Program-made: the position numbers and the translations under genes
Notes under the pieces: generated by a model
What the model saw: the letters and a program-made list of their open reading frames with translations, nothing else
Told to the model about the DNA's origin: nothing
Databases searched by the model: none
Assembly (NCBI GenBank): GCA_015698045.1
Contig: BLAL01000059.1
Location: 625,001 to 689,000 of the forward strand
Origin: Rhizophagus clarus
Taxonomy: Eukaryota > Glomeromycota > Glomeromycetes > Glomerales > Glomeraceae
DNA: 64,000 bases
Direction of reading: 5' to 3'
Shown: piece by piece, positions 12,766 to 24,429 of the stretch
Position numbering within the stretch: position 1 is the first letter of the stretch
Layout of the letters: each line of letters starts with the position of its first letter

Positions 12766-14013
12766 TTATTCATTATTATTTCCTTCTTCAGCCCAATTAC
12801 CATATTCATCTTCATCATCTTCATCATCACCTAAAATCTTAACATAATTTACAGGTATTAAACCAGTTTCTTCACCTAAATTAGCCATAAACCAACCTTC
12901 ATATTTTTGACATTGTACAAAAAGAATATCTCCCTCTTGAAAACTCAATTCACTTGAATTTTCTGCTGGAAAATCATAAAGTGCACGTGCGCGTCTGTTA
13001 AGATATTCAATGTCTTCTTCTTCTTCTTCTTCTTCAACCTCTTCCTCAGGAATTTCTTGTCCCCAATGTCGGGGATCATCTGTGGGAAATGCAAAATCCC
13101 GAATTTTTATTTCAGGAGACATATTGTTAATAATATCTTCTCCTTCCTTAGTTAAGGTACCGTCAAATACTACATGAACAATAAAGGAATTAAATAAATT
13201 AGCTGATCTTAAAACCATATTTCATGATAAAATGTGGAACTAGCTACACTATAAAGTCTAACAAAGAAAAATTAAAGAATTTACCTTTTGCGTTCTACAA
13301 TGAATTAATTCAAAATAAAATCATAATACGTTAAAAAAAAAAAGTTCTGAAAAAAAAATCGAGAAAATTAAAATCAGAGATTTACCGAATTTGGCCAATT
13401 CTTTTGTGCTCCTTCTGTTTCATCATGATCCTTTCCACCGCCATAAAATTCGGCCAAAGTTTCCGAAATTTTGCTTAAAAGTTCTTTATTAGGCATATCA
13501 TCTAGTTCTTCATTACTATTAGAATGAACATTATTAATATTATTACTTTTATTATTATTATTAATATTATTAATATTATTTTTATTGCTATTATTATTAT
13601 TACTACTATCTATAGAATTTTGATCGTTCCCATTCGTCACAGCAGCAGTCTTGATTTCAGCACCATTTGTTATTACCATTGGTTGTACCTCTGAAATTTT
13701 ATCAATTGGTTGGGGATTATCATTATTATCATTATTTTCATCATTATTTTTATTATTATTACCAACTTTTTCGTCAATTAAATTTACAGCAGTGGTATTT
13801 TTAACATTTTTATTATTCTTTGTAACATCTATTAAAAAAGATATATTAATAATATATTTTTATTATTGAATTTTTCCTTATTTTTTTTTTTAAAAAAAAA
13901 AATAAAATAAAATAAAACTTTCTTTAAAAAAAATTATTTTTACCTTTTGGAGTATCAATATATTGTTTTTGTTGAATTCCAATGTCAAGTTTAGTGGGCG
14001 ATTCTGGTTTCAT
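12766..14013 (-). CDS. NBP2: SH3-domain adaptor, Nbp2/Skb5-like
   Basis: Probable SH3 adaptor of the yeast Nbp2 / fission yeast Skb5 type. In those yeasts the family links kinases and phosphatases in stress and wall signalling. Minus-strand exons are 13944-14013, 13386-13828, a 10-nt micro-exon 13285-13294, and 12766-13169. This gives 308 aa with all phases consistent. The N-terminal half is an Asn-rich low-complexity stretch, then 'ELLSKISETLAEFYGG'. The family motif 'IRDFAFPTDDPRHWG' is followed by a Glu-run and then the SH3 domain at about 235-287 (ALYDF, ELSFQEGD, GWF, GLIPVNYV). The C-tail is acidic. Without the micro-exon no splice joins the two halves in frame. The ATG at 13218 has an in-frame TGA just upstream and is probably intronic. 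Family identity is from motif memory. Confidence 0.82.
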
Positions 14014-14767
14014 TTTTGAAATATTCTTTTTTCCTTTTTCTTTTTTTTTTATAAAAAAAAAAGCGAGAATATTTTTGAAGAAAAATTTATAAAAGGAAAA
14101 TAACAATAAAATTAATTGTAATAAACCGGTTATTTGTAACACACAACATGAAATGAAAAAAAATAATTTGTTTGATCTACAAATTACATCTAAAGTCGTG
14201 TAACTTTGTTATTACAACATAACGGATGATTCTAAAATCTCCTAGCACAAAGGATGTGGAGCCAGCTATTTATGTTGATAAAAAAGGGTATTTTAAATAG
14301 CACAAACAATAATATATTTTTTTTTAATTTATTAAAATTTAAGTTGCATTGTTATTTAGAAACCTAAAACTATTTGGCGTGTTACGCAATCAAATATATC
14401 AGCGGCAAGGAACTAACTTAAAGAACTTTTAGTATTGAAATTCCCTGATGTTCCAGAGTTGCCCGCATCAAATATGACGATAATCAATAAAATTAATCGA
14501 CAGAAGTGATTAACTTTTACAGTCAAGAGTCTAAATGTAAAATTAAAAAGCTAACCATGATAACATCTCTGATTCGGAAAAATGTATCATTGTAAACTCT
14601 TGCTAATGATTATTTTGTTGATCAACTATTTAAAATTAATAAGTTAGTCCAGCCGTCAATGCATGAAAGGGACGTACTCACGCACAAAGTTTAATTATAT
14701 TTGCGTTACATATTACAAATAATTAGGCGTTCCGTGAATTTCAAAATATTAATATCAAATAATTTAT
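14014..14767. other. Intergenic, no gene supported
   Basis: Contains an A/T-rich 5' region of the SH3 gene. From about 14400 to 14700 there are short open stretches with stops that could be a very old coding relic. I could not assign it. Confidence 0.4.
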
Positions 14768-16282
14768 TCATAATTGCCATCTATTAATTACATTTAATAA
14801 ACTATGATCATTATTTTTTATTCTATCATTTCTTTTATCTGCAATAGATTTGGTAAACGAAGAAACCCTCGCGCAACCTTTTGGACCTGATATAAAATAA
14901 TTTGAATTTATACAAACTAATTTATCCAAAATTCCTTGTATTCCAGAACCATTCATTTCTATATTATATTGTTTATTTTTTCGTAATTGTTTCAGACCTC
15001 CTAATGAAACCCAGGTATTTATTTTAAAAGTTTCATTTAATGTTCTTATAGCATCATGATGATATTTCGTGACTTCTTTAAATGAACTAGATTGTGATCT
15101 TGATGATAAAAGAGGATAATCTGTTGCTAAATAAATATTTTCTATTCCTTCTTCTTTTATAACTTTATTCAATGTTTTAATAAGACCTTGAACACATTCT
15201 GGTAATAATTCAGGTATTGAACTTTCTAATCTCCAATGAATTCCAATATATGAAGAAGATAATTTATCTTTTAATCTCTGAGCTTCATTTAATATATAAT
15301 CATTATAAGGTATAACTGGCATAATTTCAGGAAATAAAGGATATAATACACGTCCATTCACTAACAAAATTTCTTCATCAATTGTGAGTACTTCAGTAAG
15401 CAGTTTTGAAAATTTAACTCGTCCTCTTCTCAAGTCAGCTGATTTAACAAACATTTTTGTATAATTTACTCTAGAATTATTTGGATCTTCGAGATTCATT
15501 AATGGTTCGAATTTAGAAATACATTTGTTTTTATCGAAATTTATTTCCGCATTATAATAATTAGTGTCGTTTTTATGTGATTGAATACTTGTATGTAATA
15601 TCGATAATGGTGGTATAATATTTTTGTTATTGTTATTATTTAACGTCATTTTAATTTGATCACGTTCTTTTAACCAAAAAATGAAATCATTTTCCGATTT
15701 AAATATAATATTAGGAAATTCTTTTTGGAGTAAATCGGTATTATAATAAAAATCAAAAGGAAATTTGTTACAAGTATCAATTTTGGAAAATCCAACATTT
15801 GTTAAAATCATTATACGATTTAATTGTTCAGCCAATTGACTAAATGATCGAAAATGCATATTGGCTTTGGTTTCTTGTTCCATAATAGAATAAGCAAACA
15901 AAAATTTACATGTGGGTCTACCACAAAATTTTTTGTTTAATTCTTCTAATGGATTTTTATTATTGTTGTTATCAATTATGGTAGTTAAGGATGTATTCGA
16001 TGATGATGTTGGTGGTGATGTAGGATGAATTTCTGTAAGTGTTCCTTCATTCTATCAATATTTAAAAAAAATTATTTAATCAATTAATATTCGAAGAAGA
16101 TTTACGAAGAATTTTCAAAATATATTTACTTTATCTGACAATAATAATTCTTCTTGTTCATAGTAAAAAGAATTAATTATATACCACAATAAAAAGAAAA
16201 AACAAATTAGTAGAAATGATTTTCTCGTTATTTGACTCAAAAACATTTTTTCTTGTGAAGTATTATTCAGTTGTAATGCCAT
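14768..16282 (-). CDS. O-fucosyltransferase-like type II membrane protein, copy A
   Basis: First of seven intact paralogues. The exons are 16130-16282 (51 codons: cytosolic tail plus signal anchor 'FLLICFFFLLWYIINSFYY') and 14768-16051 (427 aa lumenal part). The protein is 478 aa. Lumenal motifs fit a GDP-fucose O-fucosyltransferase fold: 'EQETKANMHFRS' with 'LNRIMILTNVG', then 'YIGIHWRLESS' (Arg expected to bind the nucleotide sugar), 'IYLATDYPL', and 'GILDKLVCI' with 'GPKGCARVSSFTK' near the end. Conserved cysteines suggest disulfides, and Golgi location is inferred. The C-terminus is 'NRWQL'. The intron (16052-16129) sits at the same place as in all other copies. The donor sugar is not proven. 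Unlike the other copies, I see no SigF-like relic at its 3' side. Confidence 0.72.
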
Positions 16283-16310
16283 CTTTTTTTAAAATATGGT
16301 AATGAATCAA

Positions 16311-16330
16311 TTTTCTATTTAAACTTTTTT
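16311..16330 (-). promoter_or_regulatory. TATA-like box of copy A
   Basis: On the minus strand the sequence reads AGTTTAAATAGAAAA, about 30-45 bp before the copy A ATG. The same TTTAAATAG-type box is found at the same position in copies B, D and E. Confidence 0.45.
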
Positions 16331-17209
16331 TTAACAAAAAAAAAAATATATGATACATAAAATTCGTGATGTTTAAATAATTTTGTTTCATATATATCTT
16401 GGCAGCTGCTAAGGTATAAGCCGAAATCGGGTGTATAATAATTGTTCGATAATTGGTCTTAAAATTTCGATTAAATATTCAAGTGTAACAAAATAATAAT
16501 AATTGCACTTCATTAATTATTTGTCATATTACCTGTTACGTTAAAGGCCATTTTTCATTACATTATTTCACATTTTTAATTTTAAAAATATATTAGAAAT
16601 TTTTTTCTGTATACTTTATCGAAGCTGTTATGCTATCAATCACTTAACCAATTAATTAAATATTTAAGTCTAAGTTGGGTCACTGACTTTGTCGATCAAG
16701 AGTCAGGTCCCCCACCAAGTACGCAATAATTAATGTTTTATGAAGAAAGGTTTGGTTGAAACAATTATGTATGTTTAATTATACACAGGTAAAAGTTTTT
16801 TTCTATCCTTTTGGAATAAAAAAAAAAATGATAGTTAAACCAATTATACTGCTATATTAATCAAATTTAATACGGAATTAAAATAAAATTGGTAATCAAT
16901 TTGAAGAAAAAATTATGAAGTACATATTATTTTGACCTTAATGTGCAAACAACATTCGATAAAAGGAAATTCTAATTTTCACGTGTAATTTTAAAAGGAA
17001 ACACATTACTTTTTAGGAAATTATATTTGTATTTAACGTCAAACATTTACCAATTAACGCAAAATGGTTAGCGTTTAATAACAAATGTATCATAGATTAT
17101 GCAAAGCATCATCATCAAACGCAAAAGCAAACAAAGATGTGCTTTATCTTTAAACTTTCGTCCAGTCCTGCATTCAATAATCATTTTTTGAATCAACCCA
17201 ATAAAGGTC
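16331..17209. other. Spacer upstream of copy A
   Basis: No gene. The spacer is closely similar to 20760-21690, for example the shared block around CTTGGCAGCTGC at 16401 and 20840. It belongs to a segmental duplication covering A-B and psi-C-D. Confidence 0.7.
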
Positions 17210-17620
17210 AAAGAAAAGTGTGCAAACCCAATTCTCCATTTTTTAGCTTATATCCCGAGAATCTTTCGAGGTGAGTTTGAAATAATGATTATGAATTTAA
17301 ATCCATGGAATAGTTCCGGTAAGCCAATTGAATTTTCTGTTTAACATGAGTTTTTATTGAGAAAGGGAGGATTTCTACATTATATGTGTATATATATAAA
17401 AAATCAAAAATTTTGGGGGAGGGGGGATTTAAGAAAATTGACAAAATTTTGCTTTTATCTAAACTTAGAATTTTTAGAGAGGATTTTGTTAAACGGAAAA
17501 TCAAATTGGCCCGGCCTAAGGTTAAAAATATTCAATTTCATATGCATAAATATGTGATATTCTATTTAAACGAAACGATGAAGGAAAATATGTGTCTCGT
17601 GCTCTTGATAATAAGATAAT
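17210..17620 (+). pseudogene. Relic of a SigF-like/NTF2-like gene (i)
   Basis: Diverged fragments in the same order as the intact gene at 33251-33997 are visible. An 'ATCTTTCGAGGTGAG' exon-1 end lies near 17261. A block like 'GGCCCGGCCTAAGGTTAAAAA' near 17507 corresponds to the exon-3 end and donor. 'TTTAAACGAAACGATGAAGG' near 17564 is identical to the start of exon 4. Frames are broken throughout. It lies convergent to copy B, in the same relation as the intact pair. Confidence 0.7.
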
Positions 17621-17657
17621 TGGATCAATCTATGAACCGGATGAATAATGTGAATAT

Positions 17658-19151
17658 TTACAAAGTCCATCTATCAATTATGTTTAATAAACTAGAATCT
17701 TTATCATCTATTCTATTACTTCTTTCATTTGCAATAGCTTTGGTAAATAATGATTCTACTCTCGAGCAACCTTTTGGACCTGATATAAAATAATTTGAAT
17801 TTATACAAACTAATTTATCTAAAATTCCTTGTATTCCAGAACCATTTAATTCTTCTTTATATTGATTATTTTTTCTTAATTGTTCCAAACCTCCTAATGA
17901 AGTCCAAGTATTTATTTTAAAAGTTTCATTTAATGTTTTTATAGCATCATGATGATAATGTGAGAGATTTCTAAATGTACTAGATTGTGATTTTGATGAT
18001 AAAAGTGGATAATCTGTTGCTAAATAAATATTATTTATTCCATCTTCTTTCATAACTTTATTCAATGTTTTAATAAGACCTTGAACACATTCTGGTAGTA
18101 ATTCAGGTGTTGATCGCTCTAATCTCCAATGAATTCCAATATATGAAGAAGATAATTTATCTTTTATCTTTTGAGCTTCATTTAATATATAATCACTATA
18201 AGGTATAACTGGCATAATTTCAGGAAACAAAGGATAAACTACATATGAATTCACTAATAAAATTTCATCATCGGTTGTGAGGACTTTAGTAAGTAATTTG
18301 GAAAATTTAGCTCGAGATTGATTTGTTATCAAATCAGTTGTTCTAATCCTCATTTTTGTATATTTTACTATAGAATTATTGGGATCTTCGAGATCCATTA
18401 ATGGTTCGAATTTAGAAATACATTCATGTTTATCAAAATTTGGTTCTGCATTATCATAAAACGTCTTAATAATGTTTTTGTGTAATTTAATGCTAGAATG
18501 CAATATTGATAAGGGTGATGTGATTTTGTTACCATTATTAGTATATATCTTCTTTTTAATTTGATCACGTTCTTTAAGCCAAAAAATAAAATCATTTTCC
18601 GATTTAAATATAACATTAGGAAATTCTTTTTGTAGCAAATCAGTATTATAATAAAAATCAAATGGAAATTTGCTACAAGTACTAATTCGAGAAGATTCAA
18701 CATTTGTTAAAATCATTATACGATTTAATTTTTCAGCCAGTTGAATAAATGATCGAAAATGTAAATTGGCTTTAGTTTCTTGTTCTCCAATAATATAAGC
18801 GAACAAAAATTTACATGTAGGTTTACCACAATATTTTTTGTTTAGTTCTTCTAATGAACCCGGTGAATTTTTATCGTCGTTATTAGTTATAGAAGTTTTC
18901 GATGATGAAAACGAAACTTGAACTTTTGTAAGTGGTTTTTCGCTCTATAGTATTTAATAACAAAATTGTTTAATTAATAAATATTCGCAGAAATTTACGA
19001 GAATTATCAAAAATATATTTACTTTATCTGACAATAATTCTTGTTGTTCATAATAAAAATAATTAATTGTATACAACAATAAAATGAAACAAATTAACGG
19101 AAATGGTTTTTTCGCTATTTGAATCAAAGACATACTGAAGAGTTTAATCAT
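17658..19151 (-). CDS. O-fucosyltransferase-like type II membrane protein, copy B
   Basis: The exons are 19023-19151 (43 codons: 'MIKLFSMSLIQIAKKPF' then the signal anchor 'PLICFILLLYTINYFYY') and 17658-18944. The protein is 471 aa. Motifs are as in copy A: 'EQETKANLHFRS', 'YIGIHWRLERS', 'IYLATDYPL', 'GILDKLVCI', 'GPKGCSRVESLFTK', and end 'DRWTL'. It is the closest relative of copy D, and the two share exon layout, flanks and most residues. The variant 'NVESSRIS' replaces 'NVGSSRIG' in B and D only. Specific features against other copies are 'CSKFPF' and 'SYVVYPLFP'. Confidence 0.72.
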
Positions 19152-19180
19152 GATGTTATCTTCATTTCAATAAAAGTCAT

Positions 19181-19200
19181 GAACACTATTTAAACCTTTT
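19181..19200 (-). promoter_or_regulatory. TATA-like box of copy B
   Basis: The minus strand reads AAAAGGTTTAAATAGTGTTC, about 30-50 bp before the ATG. It is nearly identical upstream of copy D. Confidence 0.5.
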
Positions 19201-19509
19201 TAAAAAAAAAAACAAATGATACAAATACAGTTTTGGACATAAAAAAAATCGGAATTTATTATAAAATTTGCTCATTGCACAGTACGTAAAATTTATATAA
19301 TTGGAAGCTGAAAACCAGCTGATATGAAAACACCAGCGTTTTTATTGAATTTACCAACCTAATTAGGATAGATTGTGAATATCATCCCACTCTTTGAGTG
19401 TAATTAACAATCATTTTCATGTTGAAACCGCCATTCATTTCCTAATAAACCTCAAGTTCTCTACGTAGTAAAATTATTTCAGGAAAACAATATAAACTTG
19501 TTTTTCCTC

Positions 19510-20011
19510 TTATACAGGATCTTTCCCATGCGAAGATTTTTATTCGATCTTAGGCATAGGACGTACTATTGATCGTTGTCCTTTATATCAACGCTCTAAA
19601 GTATTTCGAAAAAGTTGAAAGGCAGTCTCATCTGAAAATAGAGTATTATTCCTTCCCAATCATCATTAAGATGTTTTTTAGCCCATTCTACACGTTTAAA
19701 TTTATGATTTACAGTTAACATTGGTGATGCTCTTGGAAGTTTTTTATGATATCCATGACTAGATAAATGCCTTCCTATTGTTCTATATACCAGTTGAGGA
19801 TAACTGTGTTGATAAAGCTGTAAAAACCTTGGCGGATATATTGGCCCAATGCTCTTGATGCATGTGTTGTAATCTTTTTTGGACGTCTATACGTTGAACT
19901 GTCAGTAGAAAGGGTATATTTGGTTCGATTATGAATTTCCATGACATCCCGAATGCCTTGATTCCATAATTGTTGTATAGCTTGACGCTTAGTTTCATGC
20001 TCAGTAATCAT
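19510..20011 (-). mobile_element. Tc1/mariner transposase relic
   Basis: The N-terminal helix-turn-helix part reads 'KRQAIQQLWNQGIRDV' and 'RPKKITTHASRALGQYIR' at about 19775-20011. The following catalytic part, in other frames at about 19590-19790, reads 'TIGRHLSSHGYHKKLPRAS' and 'FKRVEWAKKHLNDDWEG', then a frameshifted 'FSDETAF' equivalent. 'KIFAWE' near 19525-19545 marks the next conserved block. There are several internal deletions and frameshifts, so it is dead. It sits between copy B and the broken copy C. Terminal repeats were not found. Confidence 0.75.
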
Positions 20012-20159
20012 GTTTCTAATTAATATACGAAAATATGTGGTGTGATCACCTGACGATATTCAATTATCATTAACTGTTAAATCTGGCGCAGAGCATTACG
20101 TTGAATACTTATATTTATTTGTTATGTAAGTAAAAACCAGGTTGAAGGGCCAAACATGC

Positions 20160-20735
20160 ATCCGTTTTAAATTCGGTTTTCAATAATGCAACTTATTATA
20201 ATTTCCAAATTTAAAATATAAAAAGAAAGGGACAGACTGCTAATTTCCTGATGGTAATAGAAAAATTTTAAAAAATGATTTTATATTTAATTTTTTATTA
20301 ATTCTTTCCGACACAATAGCTTTGGTAAACGTAGATATTTTAAACACCCTTCTAGGCCTGATATGGGATAATTTGAATTTACACAAACTAATTATACCAT
20401 TTAATTCTATATTATATTGTTTATTTTTTCGTAATTGTTTCAGACCTCCTAATGAAACCCAGGTATTTATTTTAAAAGTTTGGTGGTGATTAGGATGAAC
20501 TCCTGTAAGTGTTCCTTCGTTCTATCAATATTTAAAAAAAAATTATTTAATTAATAAATATTCGAAGAAGATTTCAAAATATATTTACTTTATCTGACAA
20601 TAATAATTCTTCTTGTTCATAATAAAAAGAATTAATTATATACCACAGTAAGTGAATAAGAAGAGAAAATAAATTAGTAGAAATGATTTTTTTTTGTGTA
20701 GTATTCAATTGTAATGCTACCTTTTTTTAAAATAT
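20160..20735 (-). pseudogene. Chimeric, internally deleted O-fucosyltransferase-like copy C
   Basis: About 1 kb of the catalytic exon is missing. C-terminal sequence (20300-20480) is joined directly to the 5' end of exon 2 at about 20482, followed by the intron and a signal-anchor exon (20588-20730). The 3' flank and last codons (20160-20340) match the copy E side (25130-25400). The block from about 20400 to 20480 and everything upstream match copy A. Small deletions also break the frame. It is clearly non-functional and records recombination between paralogues. Confidence 0.8.
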
Positions 20736-21689
20736 GAAATCATAAATGAATCAATTTTCTGTTTAAACTATTTTTTAAAAAAAGAAAAACATAAAATTCG
20801 CGATGTTTAGGTGATCTACATTCATATATACTGTATATCTTGGCAGCTGCCAAGGTATAAGTCAAAAGTGGTATAATAAAATGTTCGACTAATTGGTCTT
20901 AAAATTTCGACTATCAAAATTACTTGTCAAATAAAATATTCAAGTGTAACAAAATAATAATAATTGCACTTTATTAATTATTTGTCATATTACGTTAAGG
21001 GTCATTTTTCATTACATGATTTCGCATTTTTAATTTTAAAAATGTATTAGAAATTTTTTTTCTGTATACTTTATCGAAGCTGCTATGCTATCGATCGAAA
21101 CATTTATTGATATTCAATCACTCAATCATATGCTTGAATTAATTAAATATTTATGTCTTTAGTTGGTCACTTGAAGTCCCCATCAAGTACGCAATAATTA
21201 ATGTTTTATGAAGAAAGTTGTTTTGAAACAATTATATTATATCTGTATGTTTGATTATTGCACAGGTAAAAGTTTTTTTAGGATAAAAAAACGATAATTA
21301 AACCAATTATATTACTATATATTAAAATCATCAATCAAAATAATTTTCATTTCTAAATGAAGAAAAAAATTAAGAAGTACATACCAAACAACATTCCATA
21401 TTTGGTTAATAATTCAAATAATGTAATTCAATAAAAGGGAATTCTAATTATCACGTGTAATTTCAAAAGGAAACATATTTACTTTTTAGGAAATCATTTG
21501 TATTTAACGTCAAACATTTAATGTATCAAATAATTTATACAAAGCATCATCATTAAACGCAAAAGTTCAAACAAAGATGTGCTTTATCTTTAAACTTCTG
21601 TCCAGTCCCACATTCAATAACCATTTTTTGAATCAAACCCAATAAATGTCAAAGAAAAGTGTGCAAACCAGTGAAGTTAAAATGTTAAT
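20736..21689. other. Spacer, duplicate of 16331-17209
   Basis: No gene. Similarity to the spacer upstream of copy A runs over most of its length with many small indels. Confidence 0.65.
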
Positions 21690-22090
21690 ATTTTTGCCAA
21701 TCCTCCATTTTTTTAGTTTATATCCCGATCAAGTGATCCTTTCGAGGTAAGAGTATGATAATAATGATTATGTATTCATGGAATCGTTTCGGTAAGCCAA
21801 TTGAATTTTCAGTTAGAGTTTTTGTTGAGAAAAGAAAGGATTTCTACATTATATATATATATGTATATACAAAATTTTTGGGGGAGAGGAAGAATTAACA
21901 AAATTTTGCTTTTATCTAAACTTAGAATTTTTAGAGAGGATTTTGTTAAACGGAAAATCAAATTGGCCCGTCTAAGGTTAAAAAATATTCAATTTCATAT
22001 GCATAAATATATGATATTCTATTTAAACGAAACGATGAAGGAAGATACGTGTGTCTCGTGCTATATGATAATTGGCTCAATATATGAACC
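21690..22090 (+). pseudogene. Relic of a SigF-like/NTF2-like gene (ii)
   Basis: Near copy of relic (i). It holds a 'TCCTTTCGAGGTAAG' exon-1 end near 21739, a 'GGCCCGTCTAAGGTTAAAAA' block near 21965 and 'TTTAAACGAAACGATGAAGG' near 22022. Frames are broken. It is convergent to copy D. Confidence 0.7.
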
Positions 22091-22139
22091 GGATGAATAA
22101 TGATTTATTATTGAATGTTTACAAATGAATCATTGCCTT

Positions 22140-23643
22140 TCATCTATCAATTATGTTTAATAAACTAGAATCTTTATCATCTATTCTATTACTTCTTTCA
22201 CTTGCAATAGCTTTGGTAAATGATGATACTACTCTCGAGCAACCTTTTGGACCTGATATAAAATAATTTGAATTTATACAAACTAATTTATCTAAAATTC
22301 CTTGTATTCCAGAACCATTTAATTCTTTTTTATATTGATTGTTTTTTCTTAATTGTTCCAAACCTCCTAATGAAGCCCAAGTATTTATTTTAAAAGTTTC
22401 ATTTAATGTTTTTATAGCATCATGATGATAATGTGAGAGATTTCTAAATGTACTAGATTGTGATTTTGATGATAAAAGTGGATAATCTGTTGCTAAATAA
22501 ATATTATTTATTCCTTCTTCTTTCATAACTTTATTCAATGTTTTAATAAGACCTTGAACACATTCTGGTAGTAATTCAGGTGTCGATTGCTCTAATCTCC
22601 AATGAATTCCAATATATGAAGAAGATAATTTATCTTTTATCTTTTGAGCTTCATTTAATATATAATCACTATAAGGTATAACTGGCATAATTCCAGGAAA
22701 CAAAGGATAACCTACATATGCATTCACTAATAAAATTTCATCATCGGTTGTGAGAACTTTAGTAAGTAATTTGGAAAATTTAGCTCGAGATTTGTTTGTT
22801 ATCAAATCAGTTATTCTAACCCTCATTTTTGTATATATTATTCTGGAATTATTGGAATCTTCGAGATTCATTAATGGTTCGAATTTAGAAATACATTTAT
22901 GTTTATCAAAATTTGGTTCTGCATTATCATAAAACGTCTTAATAATGTTTTTGTGTAATTTAATGCTAGAATGTAATATTGATAGAGGTGGCGTGACTTT
23001 GTTATCATTATTAGTATATATCTTCTTTTTAATTTGATCACGTTCTTTAAGCCAAAAAATGAAATCATTTTCCGATTTAAATATAACATTAGGAAATTCT
23101 TTTTGTATCAAATCAGTATTATAATAAAAATCAAATGGAAATTTGTTACAAGTACTAATTCGAGAAGATTCAACATTTGTTAAAATCATTATACGATTTA
23201 ATTTTTCAGCCAGTTGAATAAATGATCGAAAATGTAAATTGGATTTAGTTTCTTGTTCTCCAATAATATAAGCGAACAAAAATTTACATGTAGGTTTACC
23301 ACAATATTTTTTGTTTAGTTCTTCTAATGAATTTGGTGAATTTTTATCGTCGTTATCAGTTATGGTAGTTAAGGTTGTATTCGATGATAATGTTGATGAA
23401 AGTGAAACATGAACTTCTGTAAGTGATTTTTCGCTCTATAGTATTTAATAACAATATTATTTAATTAATAAATATTCGTGGAAATTTACGAGAATTATCA
23501 AAACATATATTTACTTTATCTGACAATAACCCTTCTTGTTCATAATAAAAATAATTAATTGTATACCACAATAAAATGAAACAAATTAACAGAAATGGTT
23601 TTCTCGCTATTTGAATTAAAGACATTTTGAAGAGTTCAATCAT
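22140..23643 (-). CDS. O-fucosyltransferase-like type II membrane protein, copy D
   Basis: The exons are 23515-23643 (43 codons, anchor 'FLLICFILLWYTINYFYY') and 22140-23435. The protein is 474 aa. It is the sister of copy B. All core motifs are present ('EQETKSNLHFRS', 'YIGIHWRLEQS', 'IYLATDYPL', 'GILDKLVCI', 'GPKGCSRVVSSFTK'). The conserved C-terminal 'DRW' is cut because the Trp codon is TGA, so the protein ends 'NIIDR', three residues short of copy B. This is probably tolerated, since the loss is only the tail. It is likely to be expressed like B, because the promoter region is almost the same. Confidence 0.7.
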
Positions 23644-23680
23644 GGTGTTATCTATCTTTTACTTCATTACAATACAAGTC

Positions 23681-23702
23681 ATGAACACTATTTAAACCCT
23701 TT
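23681..23702 (-). promoter_or_regulatory. TATA-like box of copy D
   Basis: The minus strand reads AGGGTTTAAATAGTGTTCAT, about 40-60 bp before the ATG, as in copy B. Confidence 0.5.
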
Positions 23703-24429
23703 TAAAAAAAAAGTGATACAAATATTTTAAGATCCGTGTTGTTAATTTTTTTTTCATTTTGTTTCATTTATTTCCTTGGCAATATAACTAATATAAGACT
23801 TAATCATATCAGGACAAGTGTAATTAATGTTTTTTATGTAACAATAATCTGACGTTTTTTTTAATATTTATTTTTTTAAGTATTACACAAGTAAAAGAAC
23901 GGTAACTTGTTTTTGTCCTTATGTTCGCGAATTGGAATAAATGAGATAGTATAGTATTAACTAAAATAATTTTCGTTCTCAAATAATAAAGAAAACGAAT
24001 AATTATAACCGTGATAACCAGAATCAATTTACAATTAAAAGGATGAAAATTAAATTTTGTTTGTATAAACAAGAATTTTCTTTTAATTTAAATTGTATTT
24101 ATAATTGTTGTGACCCCATCTCATTATATGCTTAAATTTGTAGGAAACAGAATCGGAGTGTTTGTTCCTTTTATCCTTGTGATTGGCTCAATTATAAAAA
24201 ATTGCCTTGTTAAATTTTTTTTTTTTTTTTTTTTATTTCATTAGGAAAAGTATCAAAAAGAAAATAAATGATATTACAAAGAGACCATGTACCATATAAC
24301 AAATTAATGGATCTTTCGATCATTGTATAATCAAAGTTTTAATAATATATGGATATTAAAAGAGCTCATGTACCGCATAGCAAAAATTCAATAGATCCGG
24401 CTTTCGATTTTTGTACAACAAAATTATAA
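23703..24429. other. Spacer, no gene seen
   Basis: AT-rich, with a long poly-T tract near 24215-24235. Short frames here have no family resemblance. Confidence 0.5.

Noticed and set aside
12766..13218. A 150-aa SH3 protein starting at 13218
   Set aside because: An in-frame TGA lies just upstream, the first 16 residues are not family-like, and the four-exon model with a micro-exon fits all phases.
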